The notes below the pieces were generated by a model. The model was not told where the DNA came from. It was given only the letters and a program-made list of their open reading frames with translations, and searched no databases. Shown here piece by piece: positions 40,571 to 49,119 of a DNA stretch of 64,000 nt. This DNA comes from Cellulomonas aerilata (GTDB lineage Bacteria > Actinomycetota > Actinomycetes > Actinomycetales > Cellulomonadaceae): contig NZ_BJYY01000001.1 of the NCBI RefSeq assembly GCF_007991755.1, forward strand, positions 186,001-250,000, read 5' to 3'. The first letter of the stretch is position 1. Every line of letters begins with the position of its first letter. The translations under genes were made by a program, and so were the position numbers.

Positions 40571-40621
40571 CCTCGCTGCAGCTGGTCGCACGTCCGGCCG
40601 GAAGTCTGGCACGGCCCCCCG

Positions 40622-40653
40622 TGATCCACACAGTTGTCCACACCCTGTGTGAT
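40622..40653. promoter_or_regulatory. DnaA boxes upstream of dnaA
   Basis: A perfect actinobacterial box TTGTCCACA at 40634-40642, a one-mismatch box TGATCCACA at 40622-40630, and an inverted TGTGTGATC to the right form an interrupted palindrome around GATCCACACAG and CTGTGTGATC. They lie 52-83 bp from the dnaA start, fitting autoregulation of dnaA or a second part of the origin. Confidence 0.75.
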
Positions 40654-40786
40654 CTCCGCGACCTGCCCGTGACCTTCGTGGCAGGATCGCGCCAGCACGC
40701 GGGCGGGACTCCGCCGAGGATCTTCCCCCGGCGTGGCGTGCCGGCGCCAGTACCTCACGAGTGATATCGCACCCACGCGCCACCAT

Positions 40787-40816
40787 TTGACCCGGTCGAG
40801 CGGCGGAGCGTAACGT
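40787..40816 (+). promoter_or_regulatory. rpmH promoter
   Basis: TTGACC (40787-40792) and TAACGT (40811-40816) with an 18-bp spacer make the best sigma-A-like promoter in the window. It would give a leader of about 130 nt before rpmH. Confidence 0.65.
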
Positions 40817-40956
40817 TGCCAAGCCGTTCTCGACGGCTCCCCCGTCGTGCCCGCACGACGGACCACCGCGGCCCGTCGCCGCGACGTCGGGGTGGCAGCA
40901 GACCTGGCACCGCTCACGCCGAGCGGTGTGATCCCCGAAGTACTTGGAGAACCCTC

Positions 40957-41094
40957 GTGAGCAAGCGGACCTTCCAGCCGAACAACCGGCGCCGGGCGAA
41001 GACCCACGGCTTCCGCCTGCGGATGCGCACCCGCGCGGGCCGCGCGATCCTCGCCGCGCGTCGCCGCAAGGGCCGCGAAGAGCTCTCCGCCTGA
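40957..41094 (+). CDS. rpmH: Ribosomal protein bL34
   Basis: A 45-residue, very basic ribosomal protein of the large subunit, starting [19 protein letters not shown] and ending [11 protein letters not shown], the family pattern. GTG start with TTGGAG upstream. It begins the rightward rpmH-rnpA-yidD-yidC-khpB-rsmG-parA-parB series. Confidence 0.97.
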   Translation: MSKRTFQPNNRRRAKTHGFRLRMRTRAGRAILAARRRKGREELSA

Positions 41095-41101
41095 CCGCTC
41101 G

Positions 41102-41461
41102 GTGCTCCCCGCGGCGTCCCGCATGCGCCGCCCTGCCGAGTTCGAGCAGGCGGTGCGTCGCGGTGCCCGCAGCGGGACGACGTCTCTCGTGGTGCACCTC
41201 GCGAGCGACTCGGTCCCGGGCACGAACCCCCACGTGGGGTTCGTCGTCGCGAAGAGCGTCGGCAACGCCGTGGTGCGCAACCGCGTCAAGCGCCGGCTGC
41301 GCGCCCAGATGACACATCGGATCGACCAGCTGCCCGACGGTGGGCGGCTGGTCGTTCGTGCGTTGCCTCCTGCGGCGGGCCTGACGTCCGACGCCCTGGC
41401 CCGCGATCTCGACCGGGCGCTGGCCGGGGCGACGAAGCGCCTGCGTTCCCGGCAGCGGTGA
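41102..41461 (+). CDS. rnpA: Ribonuclease P protein component
   Basis: A 119-residue basic protein that helps the catalytic RNA remove tRNA 5' leaders. The RNR box is [17 protein letters not shown] (about residues 52-68), and the N-terminal [15 protein letters not shown] is standard. GTG start 8 bp after rpmH; the family start VLPA matches, though Met8 is an alternative. Confidence 0.96.
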   Translation: MLPAASRMRRPAEFEQAVRRGARSGTTSLVVHLASDSVPGTNPHVGFVVAKSVGNAVVRNRVKRRLRAQMTHRIDQLPDGGRLVVRALPPAAGLTSDALARDLDRALAGATKRLRSRQR

Positions 41462-41465
41462 CGTC

Positions 41466-41774
41466 ATGGCTGACGACGTCCCCGACGAGCGTCCCGTGCA
41501 CGGGGCGGCGGCGTGGCCACGGCGGGTCGTGGGCTGGTTCCTGCGCCTCTACCAGCAGGTGGTGTCGCCGCTGTACCCGCCGTCGTGCCGCTTCTACCCG
41601 AGCTGCTCGCAGTACGCCCTGGTCGCCGTGGAGCGGCACGGCGTGCTGCGGGGCGCGGCGCTGGCGGCGTGGCGGCTGCTGCGGTGCAACCCGTGGAACC
41701 CCGGTGGGGTGGACGACGTTCCGCCCGCGAGGGTGAAGGATGAGGCTCGGACCTCGCACGACCACCAGCACTGA
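41466..41774 (+). CDS. yidD: Membrane protein insertion efficiency factor YidD
   Basis: A 102-residue protein of the YidD family with the conserved [28 protein letters not shown], including three cysteines, and the C-terminal [14 protein letters not shown]. It assists YidC in inserting inner-membrane proteins. It lies 5 bp after rnpA. Confidence 0.95.
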   Translation: MADDVPDERPVHGAAAWPRRVVGWFLRLYQQVVSPLYPPSCRFYPSCSQYALVAVERHGVLRGAALAAWRLLRCNPWNPGGVDDVPPARVKDEARTSHDHQH

Positions 41775-41825
41775 ACAGCGCCCTTCGCGGGCACCTGAGC
41801 TCTGACCGACGTAGGGATCGCACCG

Positions 41826-43022
41826 ATGGACTTCTTCGCCTTCCTGGCACCGATCGAATGGGTCGTCGCCTGGATCATGTACCTGGCGCACTCGGGGCTC
41901 ACCGCCGTGGGGCTGTCGCCGGAGTCCGGGCTCGCCTGGGGGCTCTCCATCGTCGTGCTCGTGATCGTGATGCGGATCCTGCTGATCCCGCTCTTCTTCA
42001 AGCAGATCAAGGCGTCGCGCGGGATGCAGCTGCTCGCGCCGGAGATGCAGGCGATCCAGAAGAAGTACAAGGGGAAGACCGACCCCGCGTCCCGCGAGGC
42101 GATGAGCCGCGAGACGATGGCGCTGTACAAGAAGCACGGCACGAACCCGTTCGCGTCCTGCCTGCCGATCCTCGCCCAGTCCCCGATCTTCTTCGCGCTG
42201 TTCCGCGTGCTGAACTCGCTCGACGAGATCGGCGCCGGCACGGCGGACCCGATCGGCCCGCTCGGTCGGGCGGTCGCCGAGCAGGCCGAGCGTTCGACGA
42301 TCTTCGGTGCACCCCTGTCGTCGACGTTCATGCAGGCCGCCGCCGAAGGTGCGGCCGCGGGCAGCACGCGCATCGTCACGATCCTGCTGATCGTGGCCAT
42401 GTCAGCGACGACGTTCCTCACCCAGCGCCAGCTGACGATGAAGAACATGCCGCCGTCGGCGCTGCAGGGCCCGATGGCGCAGCAGCAGAAGGTGCTGCTG
42501 TACGTCCTGCCGTTGATCTTCGCGTTCTCGGGCGTCAACTTCCCGATCGGCGTGCTCTTGTACTGGACGACCACGAACCTGTGGTCGATGGGCCAGCAGT
42601 TCTACACGATCCGGCGCATGCCGACCCCGGGGTCCGAGGCCGCCAAGCGGCTCGAGGCCCGCAAGGCGCGCAAGGGCCAGGGCGTGGTGGGTGCTGACAG
42701 CGCGGGATCCGCGGCCGGCGGCTCGACGACCCTCGACCCGGTGGTCCCCAAGGGTCAGCGTCAGCAGCCGGTCCGCAAGGAGCGCGCCAAGAAGGCACCC
42801 GCGCCGGGATCGAAGCCGGCGGCGACCACCAAGCCCGGTGGTGGCGGGACCCCCGGCGGCACCGCGAAGTCGGGGCCCGGCGCAGCCGCCCGGCCCGGGG
42901 GCGCGACCGCCATGCGTCCCGCGGCGGAGCCGAAGGGCACCCAGCACGGTGGCGGACGCCAGCGTCCGGCGGGGTCCGGCGACGACGCCGCGGCCTCCCC
43001 CACCACGAAGCCGACCAACTGA
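41826..43022 (+). CDS. yidC: Membrane protein insertase YidC
   Basis: A 398-residue YidC/Oxa1-type insertase. The core (residues 1-270) has five hydrophobic segments with SIVVLVIVMRILLIPLFFKQIKASR, carrying the hydrophilic-groove Arg, and the C1 coiled-coil loop (MQAIQKKYKGKTD). The last 120 residues are a basic, Gly/Pro/Lys-rich disordered tail that can bind ribosomes. The N-terminus shows no lipobox. ATG 41826, with GGGATCG upstream. Confidence 0.95.
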   Translation: MDFFAFLAPIEWVVAWIMYLAHSGLTAVGLSPESGLAWGLSIVVLVIVMRILLIPLFFKQIKASRGMQLLAPEMQAIQKKYKGKTDPASREAMSRETMALYKKHGTNPFASCLPILAQSPIFFALFRVLNSLDEIGAGTADPIGPLGRAVAEQAERSTIFGAPLSSTFMQAAAEGAAAGSTRIVTILLIVAMSATTFLTQRQLTMKNMPPSALQGPMAQQQKVLLYVLPLIFAFSGVNFPIGVLLYWTTTNLWSMGQQFYTIRRMPTPGSEAAKRLEARKARKGQGVVGADSAGSAAGGSTTLDPVVPKGQRQQPVRKERAKKAPAPGSKPAATTKPGGGGTPGGTAKSGPGAAARPGGATAMRPAAEPKGTQHGGGRQRPAGSGDDAAASPTTKPTN

Positions 43023-43059
43023 CCGTGCCCTCGGGGCATCTCCTGGAGAGGGAGCAGTC

Positions 43060-43575
43060 ATGACGACATCCGCAGAGCAGCAGGTGCCGGCCGAGCCCAC
43101 CGCGATGAAGCGGCTGGAGGAGGAGGGCGAGATCGCCGCCGACTACCTCGAGGAGCTGCTCGACATCGCCGACCTGGACGGCGACATCGACATCGACATC
43201 GACCACGGGCGGGCGGCCGTGGAGATCGTGGCGGAGGCCGGCTCCGAGCGGGCGCTCGCACGTCTGGTCGGTCAGGACGGTGAGGTGCTCGACGCGCTGC
43301 AGGAGCTCACGCGGCTGGCCGTGCAGGCCAAGACCGGCGACCGGAGCAGGTTGATGCTAGACATCGCCGGGTTCCGCGCCGGTCGCCGGACGGAGCTGCT
43401 GGCGGTCGCCGCCGCGGCGATCGCGACCGTGCGGTCCTCCGGCACGCGGTTGGCGCTGGAGCCGATGAACCCGTTCGAGCGGAAGGTGGTGCACGACGCC
43501 GTCGCCGCCGCCGGGCTGACGAGCGACTCCGAGGGCGTCGAGCCGGCACGGCACGTGGTGATCCACCCCGCGTGA
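43060..43575 (+). CDS. khpB: RNA-binding protein KhpB/Jag (KH plus R3H)
   Basis: A 171-residue protein with an acidic helical N-terminus, a KH-like domain (RLVGQDGEVLDALQELTRLAVQ, GxxG as GQDG) and a C-terminal R3H domain (MNPFERKVVHDAV with R-x3-H). The classic Jag-N domain is absent. It binds RNA with KhpA and affects envelope genes in firmicutes. Start ATG 43060 with GGAGAGGGAG upstream. Confidence 0.93.
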   Translation: MTTSAEQQVPAEPTAMKRLEEEGEIAADYLEELLDIADLDGDIDIDIDHGRAAVEIVAEAGSERALARLVGQDGEVLDALQELTRLAVQAKTGDRSRLMLDIAGFRAGRRTELLAVAAAAIATVRSSGTRLALEPMNPFERKVVHDAVAAAGLTSDSEGVEPARHVVIHPA

Positions 43576-43627
43576 GGCAGCGCGCGGCTTCCGGGTGTCG
43601 CCGCGTCGCTCAGTGGTTGAAGCGTCA

Positions 43628-44419
43628 ATGAGTAGGCGGGTGTGGTTTCACGTGGAACGAGCCGGCGGTGCGGCTGCCGAGGTGAGCGGCGGAGGTGGCT
43701 CTGCCTCGGCCGGGCGTGACGGCGAGGACGTAGCGGCTGCGGGCTCGGTGGGTCGTGAGGCGCCGACCGAGGCGCCCGTGGACCGGCTGGCTGGCGACCC
43801 GCGGGTCGAGAGCTACCTGGGACCGGCGTTCCCGGTGGTGTCCGCGTTCCACACGATGCTCACCGAGGAGGGCGTCCTCCGCGGTCTGATCGGCCCGCGT
43901 GAGGTGGCGCGGCTGTGGGAGCGGCACCTCCTCAACAGCGCTGCCGTGGCTCAGCACCTGCCGGGCACGGGGCAACTGGTGGACGTCGGCTCCGGAGCCG
44001 GCCTCCCCGGCGTCGTCCTCGCGGCCATGCTGCCGGATGTCGAGGTCGTCCTCGTCGAGCCGATGGAGCGGCGGGTCGACTGGCTCTCCGAGGTGGTCGC
44101 CCGCCTCCGGCTGGACAACGTGGTCGTGCGGCGCGGCCGGGCGGAGGAGTTCCACGGCGCCGTCGAGGCCGAGGCCGTCACCGCGCGTGCCGTGGCGCCG
44201 CTGGACCGCCTCGCGCGGTGGACCCTCCCCCTGCTGGTGCCGGGTGGCGTCCTGGTGGCGCTCAAGGGCCGGCAGGCTGCCGATGAGGTGGAGGCGGCGA
44301 GGCACGTGCTGCGCAAGCTCGGCGGTGGCGCGACGCAGGTCCTCGAGGCAGGGACGGTCGAGGGGCTGGAGACGACGACGGTCGTGCGGGTCGTCAAGGA
44401 CGCTGCCCGCCGACGCTGA
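43628..44419 (+). CDS. rsmG: 16S rRNA (guanine527-N7)-methyltransferase
   Basis: A 263-residue RsmG, which methylates 16S rRNA; loss gives low-level streptomycin resistance. The SAM motif is VDVGSGAGLPGVVLA, followed by VEPMERRVDWL and the CTARAVAPL-like VTARAVAPL. The start is uncertain: ATG 43628 (MSRRVWFHVERAGG) gives a 60-residue Gly/Ala-rich extension before the family core, and the open frame continues to 43595. The parS-like site at 43645 lies in this extension. Confidence 0.9.
   Translation: MSRRVWFHVERAGGAAAEVSGGGGSASAGRDGEDVAAAGSVGREAPTEAPVDRLAGDPRVESYLGPAFPVVSAFHTMLTEEGVLRGLIGPREVARLWERHLLNSAAVAQHLPGTGQLVDVGSGAGLPGVVLAAMLPDVEVVLVEPMERRVDWLSEVVARLRLDNVVVRRGRAEEFHGAVEAEAVTARAVAPLDRLARWTLPLLVPGGVLVALKGRQAADEVEAARHVLRKLGGGATQVLEAGTVEGLETTTVVRVVKDAARRR
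43645..43658. promoter_or_regulatory. parS-like site in rsmG (one mismatch)
   Basis: GTTTCACGTGGAAC differs from the parS consensus GTTTCACGTGAAAC at one base. It encodes W-F-H-V-E in rsmG, a different frame from the other parS sites. Confidence 0.65.
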
Positions 44420-45582
44420 CGACCGCCGGCGCGCGGCGGGACGGGGTTGCCAGGTGCACGTCGGTCGGCTCAGCGCACGGAGGCGAACCTGGGACCCTTC
44501 GGGTCACGGGTCGGCGGAACCGGTGCGGGACGTGAAGCCCTCTGCGGAGATGTCGACGTGCCGGCACGGTGACCGGCATCCAGGTGTGCGCTCGTCACGG
44601 ACGTGGGTGCCAGCCGTCCCGTCGGCGGTCGGGGGGTGAGACCTGCGTCGAAGCGACGGGTCGTCCGCGCGGACGAGAAGGCGAGCGGGTGGCCGCGTCC
44701 ACAGCGCGCGGCCGCGGTGGTGGCGACCTGTGGCAAGCACCGATGCGTGCGCTGGACCCGCGAGCATGGGTCGTTCGGCCGCGGTACGTGGTCGGAGGCG
44801 ACGGACGGACCAGTCGCGGTGACGTGTTGCGTCAGTCGCCGCCCGATCGCTCGTCCGTCCCGGTCGCAGGCGAACCGCTGACGGTCGCGCTGTCGGTGGC
44901 CTTCGACATCGCACCGCTGCGTCAGGTGTGCCCATCTGCACAGGGCCGGCGATGGCCACGGTGCGTCAGCCAGATCGATCCAGGCGCCCGCGGTGCTCCG
45001 GTTCATCATCGAGCGCCGTCTGCTTCAGGACGCAGGACGATGCTGGCGACAGGCGAGGCGCTGTGTCGTTCCGGACCGCTCGGCATCCGCTTGAGTGCAC
45101 GCATGCTCGAAACGCGGCGGTCGTGCCTGGGTCAGTGGGTCCGACGTGGTCGGAATGATGTGCTCCGTTGCGTCGCTCTGGGTGCCCCCGGGAAGTTTCT
45201 ACTCGGGCTCGTCCTCGACCTCGGCCTCGGCGGCAGGTGGGAGCGCTCTCACGCCGGTGGGCAGAAGTTGCAAGTGAGCGATGCTGACGTCCCGACCGAC
45301 GGCGGGTGTCGGTGGCAGGGCGCGGGGGTCCGCGGCAGAGCGTCGGTGTCCGCGAGGGCGCCGGTGTCCACGGCGGAGCAGGGAGGTCCTCTCGGAAGAC
45401 TGGTGCCTCGAGGGCGGCTGGCGGCTTCGACGTCGCACGGAGCGGGTCATGGACCTCCCACTGGCTCGGTCCAGCGACGCACCGAGGGCGCTCTTCGTCG
45501 AGCACGGCGCCCCCGGCGTGGGCGGTCAGGACTCCTGGTCAGCGCGGGTTAGGCTCCTCGGCGTGATCAGCGGAGCAAAGCC
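44420..45582. other. 1.16-kb stretch without a convincing gene
   Basis: The largest gap in the window. Several long open frames exist on both strands (for example 44569-45552 plus and 44470-45009 minus) but none has the strong third-base G/C bias of neighbours, a Shine-Dalgarno, or recognisable protein motifs. G+C looks lower than in the genes. Only a small hairpin (GACCC/GGGTC at 44493-44505) and the parA promoter at its right end are visible. It might be a decayed gene, an untranslated RNA, or a spacer between oriC and parA/parB. Confidence 0.5.
45550..45555 (+). promoter_or_regulatory. -10 element of the parA promoter
   Basis: TAGGCT, a common actinobacterial -10, lies 28 bp from the parA ATG. 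No clear -35. A GCGGAG ribosome site is at 45570-45575. Confidence 0.5.
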
Positions 45583-46749
45583 ATGAACGCCGTGGCGGCG
45601 GAGTTCGACGGGGCTCCACGGACCGGCATGAGCGACGGGACAGCAGGTCACGGTGCGGCGCTCGTGGACGCGGCGACCGGGTCGCCGGCGAGCGGTGACG
45701 TCGATGTTTCACGTGAAACGGCCCGATCAGGCCAGGCGAGGACCGACGTTTCACGTGAAACATCGGCGGGTACGGCGTCGGTGGACGACCGGCGTCGAGC
45801 CGCACTCGTCGACAGCCTCCCCTCGGGCGATGAGTCGACTCCCCTCATGGCAGAGCTCGCGCGGGACGCGCGGCGCCGGATCCAGCTGCGCGGGCGCCGG
45901 TTCCCCAAGCCGGGCACCACGCGGGTTCTGACGGTCGCGAACCAGAAGGGTGGCGTCGGCAAGACGACCACAGCCGTCAACCTGGCTGCAGCGCTCGCCA
46001 AGGGCGGGCTCAACGTGCTGGTGATCGACAACGACCCGCAGGGCAACGCGTCGACCGCTCTCGGGATCGAGCACCGCGCCGGCACTCCGTCGGTGTACGA
46101 GGTGCTCGTCGACGACGCCCCGATGAGCGCGGCCGTCCAGCAGTGCCCCGACTTCCCGCGGCTGTGGTGCCTGCCGGCGACGATCGACCTGTCCGGCGCG
46201 GAGATCGAGCTCGTGTCGCTCGTTTCACGTGAAACACGGCTGCGCCGAGCGTTGGACGAGTACGTGGTCACGCGTGAGCGCGACGGACTCGAGCGCCTCG
46301 ACTACGTGTTCGTCGACTGTCCCCCGAGCCTCGGACTGCTGACGGTCAACGCCTTCGTCGTCGCCCGCGAGGTCCTGATCCCCATCCAGTGCGAGTACTA
46401 CGCGCTCGAAGGGCTGAGCCAGCTGCTCAAGACGATCGAGCTGATGCGCGCGCACCTCAACCCGGAGCTGAGGGTCAGCACCATCCTCCTGACCATGTAC
46501 GACGCCCGCACGAATCTCGCGCAGCAGGTGGCGGCCGAGGTGCGCGAGCACTTCCCCGAGGTGACCTTGCGGACCACGGTCCCGCGCTCGGTGCGCGTGT
46601 CGGAGGCGCCGGGATACGGGCAGACGGTCATGAGCTACGACAGCGGGTCCAGCGGTGCGCTGGCCTACCTCGAGGCTGCGCGCGAGCTGGCGGAGCGTGG
46701 GGCAGCAACAGTGGCGCACGCCGCCACGGACGGAGAGCACACACGATGA
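45583..46749 (+). CDS. parA: Chromosome-partitioning ATPase ParA/Soj
   Basis: A 388-residue Walker-type ATPase. The deviant Walker [15 protein letters not shown] follows a 117-residue N-terminal extension that is low complexity and carries two D-V-S-R-E-T blocks encoded by parS sites. Motif A' is IDNDPQGN, Walker [11 protein letters not shown]. It moves ParB-parS complexes. A third parS lies at codon 214 (LVSRET). ATG start with GGAG; the stop overlaps parB (ATGA). Confidence 0.96.
   Translation: MNAVAAEFDGAPRTGMSDGTAGHGAALVDAATGSPASGDVDVSRETARSGQARTDVSRETSAGTASVDDRRRAALVDSLPSGDESTPLMAELARDARRRIQLRGRRFPKPGTTRVLTVANQKGGVGKTTTAVNLAAALAKGGLNVLVIDNDPQGNASTALGIEHRAGTPSVYEVLVDDAPMSAAVQQCPDFPRLWCLPATIDLSGAEIELVSLVSRETRLRRALDEYVVTRERDGLERLDYVFVDCPPSLGLLTVNAFVVAREVLIPIQCEYYALEGLSQLLKTIELMRAHLNPELRVSTILLTMYDARTNLAQQVAAEVREHFPEVTLRTTVPRSVRVSEAPGYGQTVMSYDSGSSGALAYLEAARELAERGAATVAHAATDGEHTR
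45706..45719. promoter_or_regulatory. parS site 1
   Basis: Perfect 14-bp GTTTCACGTGAAAC in parA; codons read V-S-R-E-T. Binding site of ParB. Confidence 0.95.
45748..45761. promoter_or_regulatory. parS site 2
   Basis: Perfect GTTTCACGTGAAAC in parA, 42 bp after site 1 and in the same reading frame (V-S-R-E-T). Confidence 0.95.
46222..46235. promoter_or_regulatory. parS site 3
   Basis: Perfect GTTTCACGTGAAAC in parA, reading V-S-R-E-T in a surface loop of the ATPase. Confidence 0.95.
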
Positions 46750-47828
46750 GCGAGAAGCGACGGGGGCTCGGGCGCGGCCTCGGCGCCCTGATCCCGACGG
46801 CATCGGACGGGCAGCGTCCGGTGGACGTCTTCTTCCCGGACGTCGAGGGTGCTCGGAACGCTGCTGCGGCGGCGGCCACCACGGCGGACGGCGCGTCGAC
46901 GATCTTCCGGGAGGGCGCGGCGGTCGTGGCGAGCCCGCCGGCACTCGACCCGGCGCCGCGAACCGATGTTTCACGTGAAACGGACGAGCTGGTGCCGGTG
47001 CCGGGTGCCTACTTCGCCGAGATCCCGGTCGGCGCGATCCGCCCGAACGCCCGCCAGCCGCGGACGGAGTTCGACGAGGACGCCCTGGAAGAGCTGGCCG
47101 GCTCGATCCGGGAGATCGGTGTGCTGCAACCGGTCGTCGTCCGGGCAGCCCGGGACGGGGAGCCGGGCTACGAGCTCATCATGGGGGAGCGCCGCTGGCG
47201 TGCGACGCAGCTCGCCGGCCTGTCGGTCGTCCCGGCGATCGTCCGGGAGACCGACGACGCGGACCTGCTGCGGGACGCGCTGCTGGAGAACCTGCACCGC
47301 AGCCAGCTCAACCCGCTCGAGGAGGCGGCCGCGTACCAGCAGCTCCTGGAGGACTTCGGCTGCACGCACGACGAGCTGGCCGCCCGGATCTCCCGGTCCC
47401 GCCCGCAGATCTCGAACACGCTGCGGCTCCTGCGGCTCCCCCCGCTGGTGCAGCGCCGGGTCGCCGCCGGGGTGCTCTCCGCGGGCCACGCCCGAGCGCT
47501 CCTCGGTCTCGCCGACGGTGCGGCGATCGAGCGACTCGCCCAGCGCATCGTCGCCGAGGGGCTGTCGGTCCGCGCGACCGAGGAGATCGTCGCGCTGGGC
47601 GGTGACACCCCTCGTCCGACGACGCCGGCGCGCCGTGCGGTGGGCAGTCCGCGTCTCCAGGCGGTCGAGGATCTCGCCGCCCGGCTCTCCGACCGCTTCG
47701 AGACCCGGGTGAAGGTCGCCCTCGGCAAGAGCAAGGGCCGCATCACGGTCGAGTTCGCGTCGGTGCAGGACCTCAACCGGATCCTGGCGACCCTGTCCCC
47801 CGAGGACGCCGGACTGCTGAAGCCCTGA
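46746..47828 (+). CDS. parB: Chromosome-partitioning protein ParB/Spo0J
   Basis: A 360-residue CTPase/DNA-binding protein. Residues 1-10 ([17 protein letters not shown]) are the ParA-stimulating tail; the CTP-binding box is in IRPNARQPR and [13 protein letters not shown]; the HTH is [23 protein letters not shown]; the C-terminal dimerisation domain ends [18 protein letters not shown]. It binds the parS sites here, including one in its own gene. Start ATG overlaps parA. Confidence 0.97.
   Translation: MSEKRRGLGRGLGALIPTASDGQRPVDVFFPDVEGARNAAAAAATTADGASTIFREGAAVVASPPALDPAPRTDVSRETDELVPVPGAYFAEIPVGAIRPNARQPRTEFDEDALEELAGSIREIGVLQPVVVRAARDGEPGYELIMGERRWRATQLAGLSVVPAIVRETDDADLLRDALLENLHRSQLNPLEEAAAYQQLLEDFGCTHDELAARISRSRPQISNTLRLLRLPPLVQRRVAAGVLSAGHARALLGLADGAAIERLAQRIVAEGLSVRATEEIVALGGDTPRPTTPARRAVGSPRLQAVEDLAARLSDRFETRVKVALGKSKGRITVEFASVQDLNRILATLSPEDAGLLKP
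46968..46981. promoter_or_regulatory. parS site 4
   Basis: Perfect GTTTCACGTGAAAC within parB, again V-S-R-E-T in frame, in the linker before the CTP-binding domain. Confidence 0.95.
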
Positions 47829-48067
47829 GGCGCCGCCGACTGCCGATCTCCAGCGCCGCCCTACACGGGGACGGCGCCGGGCATCAGCTCGCCGTTGCGC
47901 ACGCGCTGTCGCAGGCAACGTCGTGCCCGCCCAGCTGGGTGAACGAGAGCCCACCGTTCGGCAAGGGAAGCGCATAGAAATCGATATCGAAACGCTGGCG
48001 GTGATCGGCGGACGTGGAGGGGAGCCGAACCGGCGCTCGGGACGCCGAACGGGTGCTCGGACCGCTC
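47829..48067. other. Convergent gap after parB with TCGATATCGA palindrome
   Basis: A 239-bp gap between the convergent parB and ddl genes. It holds a 10-bp palindrome TCGATATCGA (47981-47990) in a short A/T-richer patch (TAGAAATCGATATCGAAACG), which may be a protein-binding site. I see no clear terminator. Confidence 0.4.
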
Positions 48068-49081
48068 TCAGACCCCAGTCGCGGCGGCGTCCCGCAACGC
48101 CAGCTGGACGAGCTCGCGGTACAGCGTCCCGAGGTCGTGCCCGGCGGCCGTCGCGGCCTGCGGGAACAGGGAGGTCTCCGTCATGCCCGGGGCGACGTTG
48201 ACCTCGAGGAAGTGCGCGACGCCGTCGTCGGTCAGGACGAGGTCCGTGCGGGACAGGTGTCGCAGTCCCAGCGCGCGGTGCGCCTGGAGGGCCATGTCCG
48301 CGGCCGCTCGCGCCGTCGCGGCGTCGAGGCGCGCCGGGGCGAAGTACTCCGTGCGGCCGGGGTTGTAGCGGGCGTCGTAGTCGTACGGCCCATCGGTGAC
48401 CACCTCGACCGCCGGCAGAGCACGCAGACCGTCCGGGCTCTGCACGACGCTGACGGCCATCTCCCGGCCCTCCACCGCACGCTCGACCAGGGCCGTGTCC
48501 CCGTAGGCGAACGCGTCGACCATGGCCCGCGGCAGCTCCGCGGCGTCGCGCACGAGTGTCACGCCCAGCGCCGAGCCGCCACGGGACGGCTTGACCACCA
48601 ACGGCAGGCCCAGCCGCTGGACGATCGCCTCCAGGACCCGTCCTGCCCCGAGCTCGCGGAACAGGCTCTGCGGCAGCGTGACGAAGTCCGGAGTGCGCAG
48701 GCCGGCACGGGCGACGACCGTCTTGGCTACCGGCTTGCTCCATGCGACGCGGCTCGCGCGTGGGTCCGTGCCCAGGTACGGCAGGTCCAGCATCTCCAGG
48801 ACGTCCCGGACCGACCCGTCCTCACCCGTCGCACCGTGCAGGAGCGGCCACACGAGGTCCGGCCGGGCCTGGGTGAGCGCGGGGATGAGGTCGGAGTCGA
48901 CGTCGTGCACGGTGACCTCGATGCCGGCCCCGCGCAGCGCCTCCGCGACCCGGCGTCCCGAGCGCAGCGACACGTCCCGCTCGTGCGACAGGCCGCCGGC
49001 CAGGACGACCACGCGCGGCTTGGGCGCCACGTGGGGCGCGGCACCGGGGGAGGGCGTCGTCGGGGCGGCAGCGGTGGTCAC
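48068..49081 (-). CDS. D-alanine--D-alanine ligase family protein
   Basis: A 337-residue ATP-grasp ligase. It has the N-terminal GGLSHERDVSLRSG, the PLLHGATGEDGSVR substrate block, PLVVKPSRGGSALGVTLV, and metal ligands in FLEVNVAPGMTETSLFPQA. The EVNVAPG variant and the position away from the mur cluster leave it open whether it is the main Ddl making D-Ala-D-Ala for peptidoglycan or a second family member. GTG start at 49081, 38 bp after the aminotransferase gene; probably one transcript. Confidence 0.88.
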   Translation of the reverse strand: MTTAAAPTTPSPGAAPHVAPKPRVVVLAGGLSHERDVSLRSGRRVAEALRGAGIEVTVHDVDSDLIPALTQARPDLVWPLLHGATGEDGSVRDVLEMLDLPYLGTDPRASRVAWSKPVAKTVVARAGLRTPDFVTLPQSLFRELGAGRVLEAIVQRLGLPLVVKPSRGGSALGVTLVRDAAELPRAMVDAFAYGDTALVERAVEGREMAVSVVQSPDGLRALPAVEVVTDGPYDYDARYNPGRTEYFAPARLDAATARAAADMALQAHRALGLRHLSRTDLVLTDDGVAHFLEVNVAPGMTETSLFPQAATAAGHDLGTLYRELVQLALRDAAATGV

Positions 49082-49119
49082 GGATGGTCCTCCTGGAGCA
49101 ACGGGTGGGGACGTCGGCG

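Larger units (their letters stand above)
40571..40956. other. dnaA-rpmH divergent regulatory region
   Basis: A 386-bp gap with no gene. It holds DnaA boxes near the dnaA start, and the rpmH promoter toward the right. Both dnaA and rpmH are probably controlled from here. Confidence 0.6.

Noticed and set aside
40571..41467. Upstream extension of dnaA by 299 codons
   Set aside because: The extra frame crosses rpmH and rnpA in antisense, lacks similarity to DnaA, and the ATG at 40570 matches the family start.
44569..45552. 327-codon open frame in the rsmG-parA gap
   Set aside because: No third-position bias, many Arg/Gly/Pro runs typical of random high-GC frames, no Shine-Dalgarno and no recognisable motif. 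Kept only as an open question in the gap entry.
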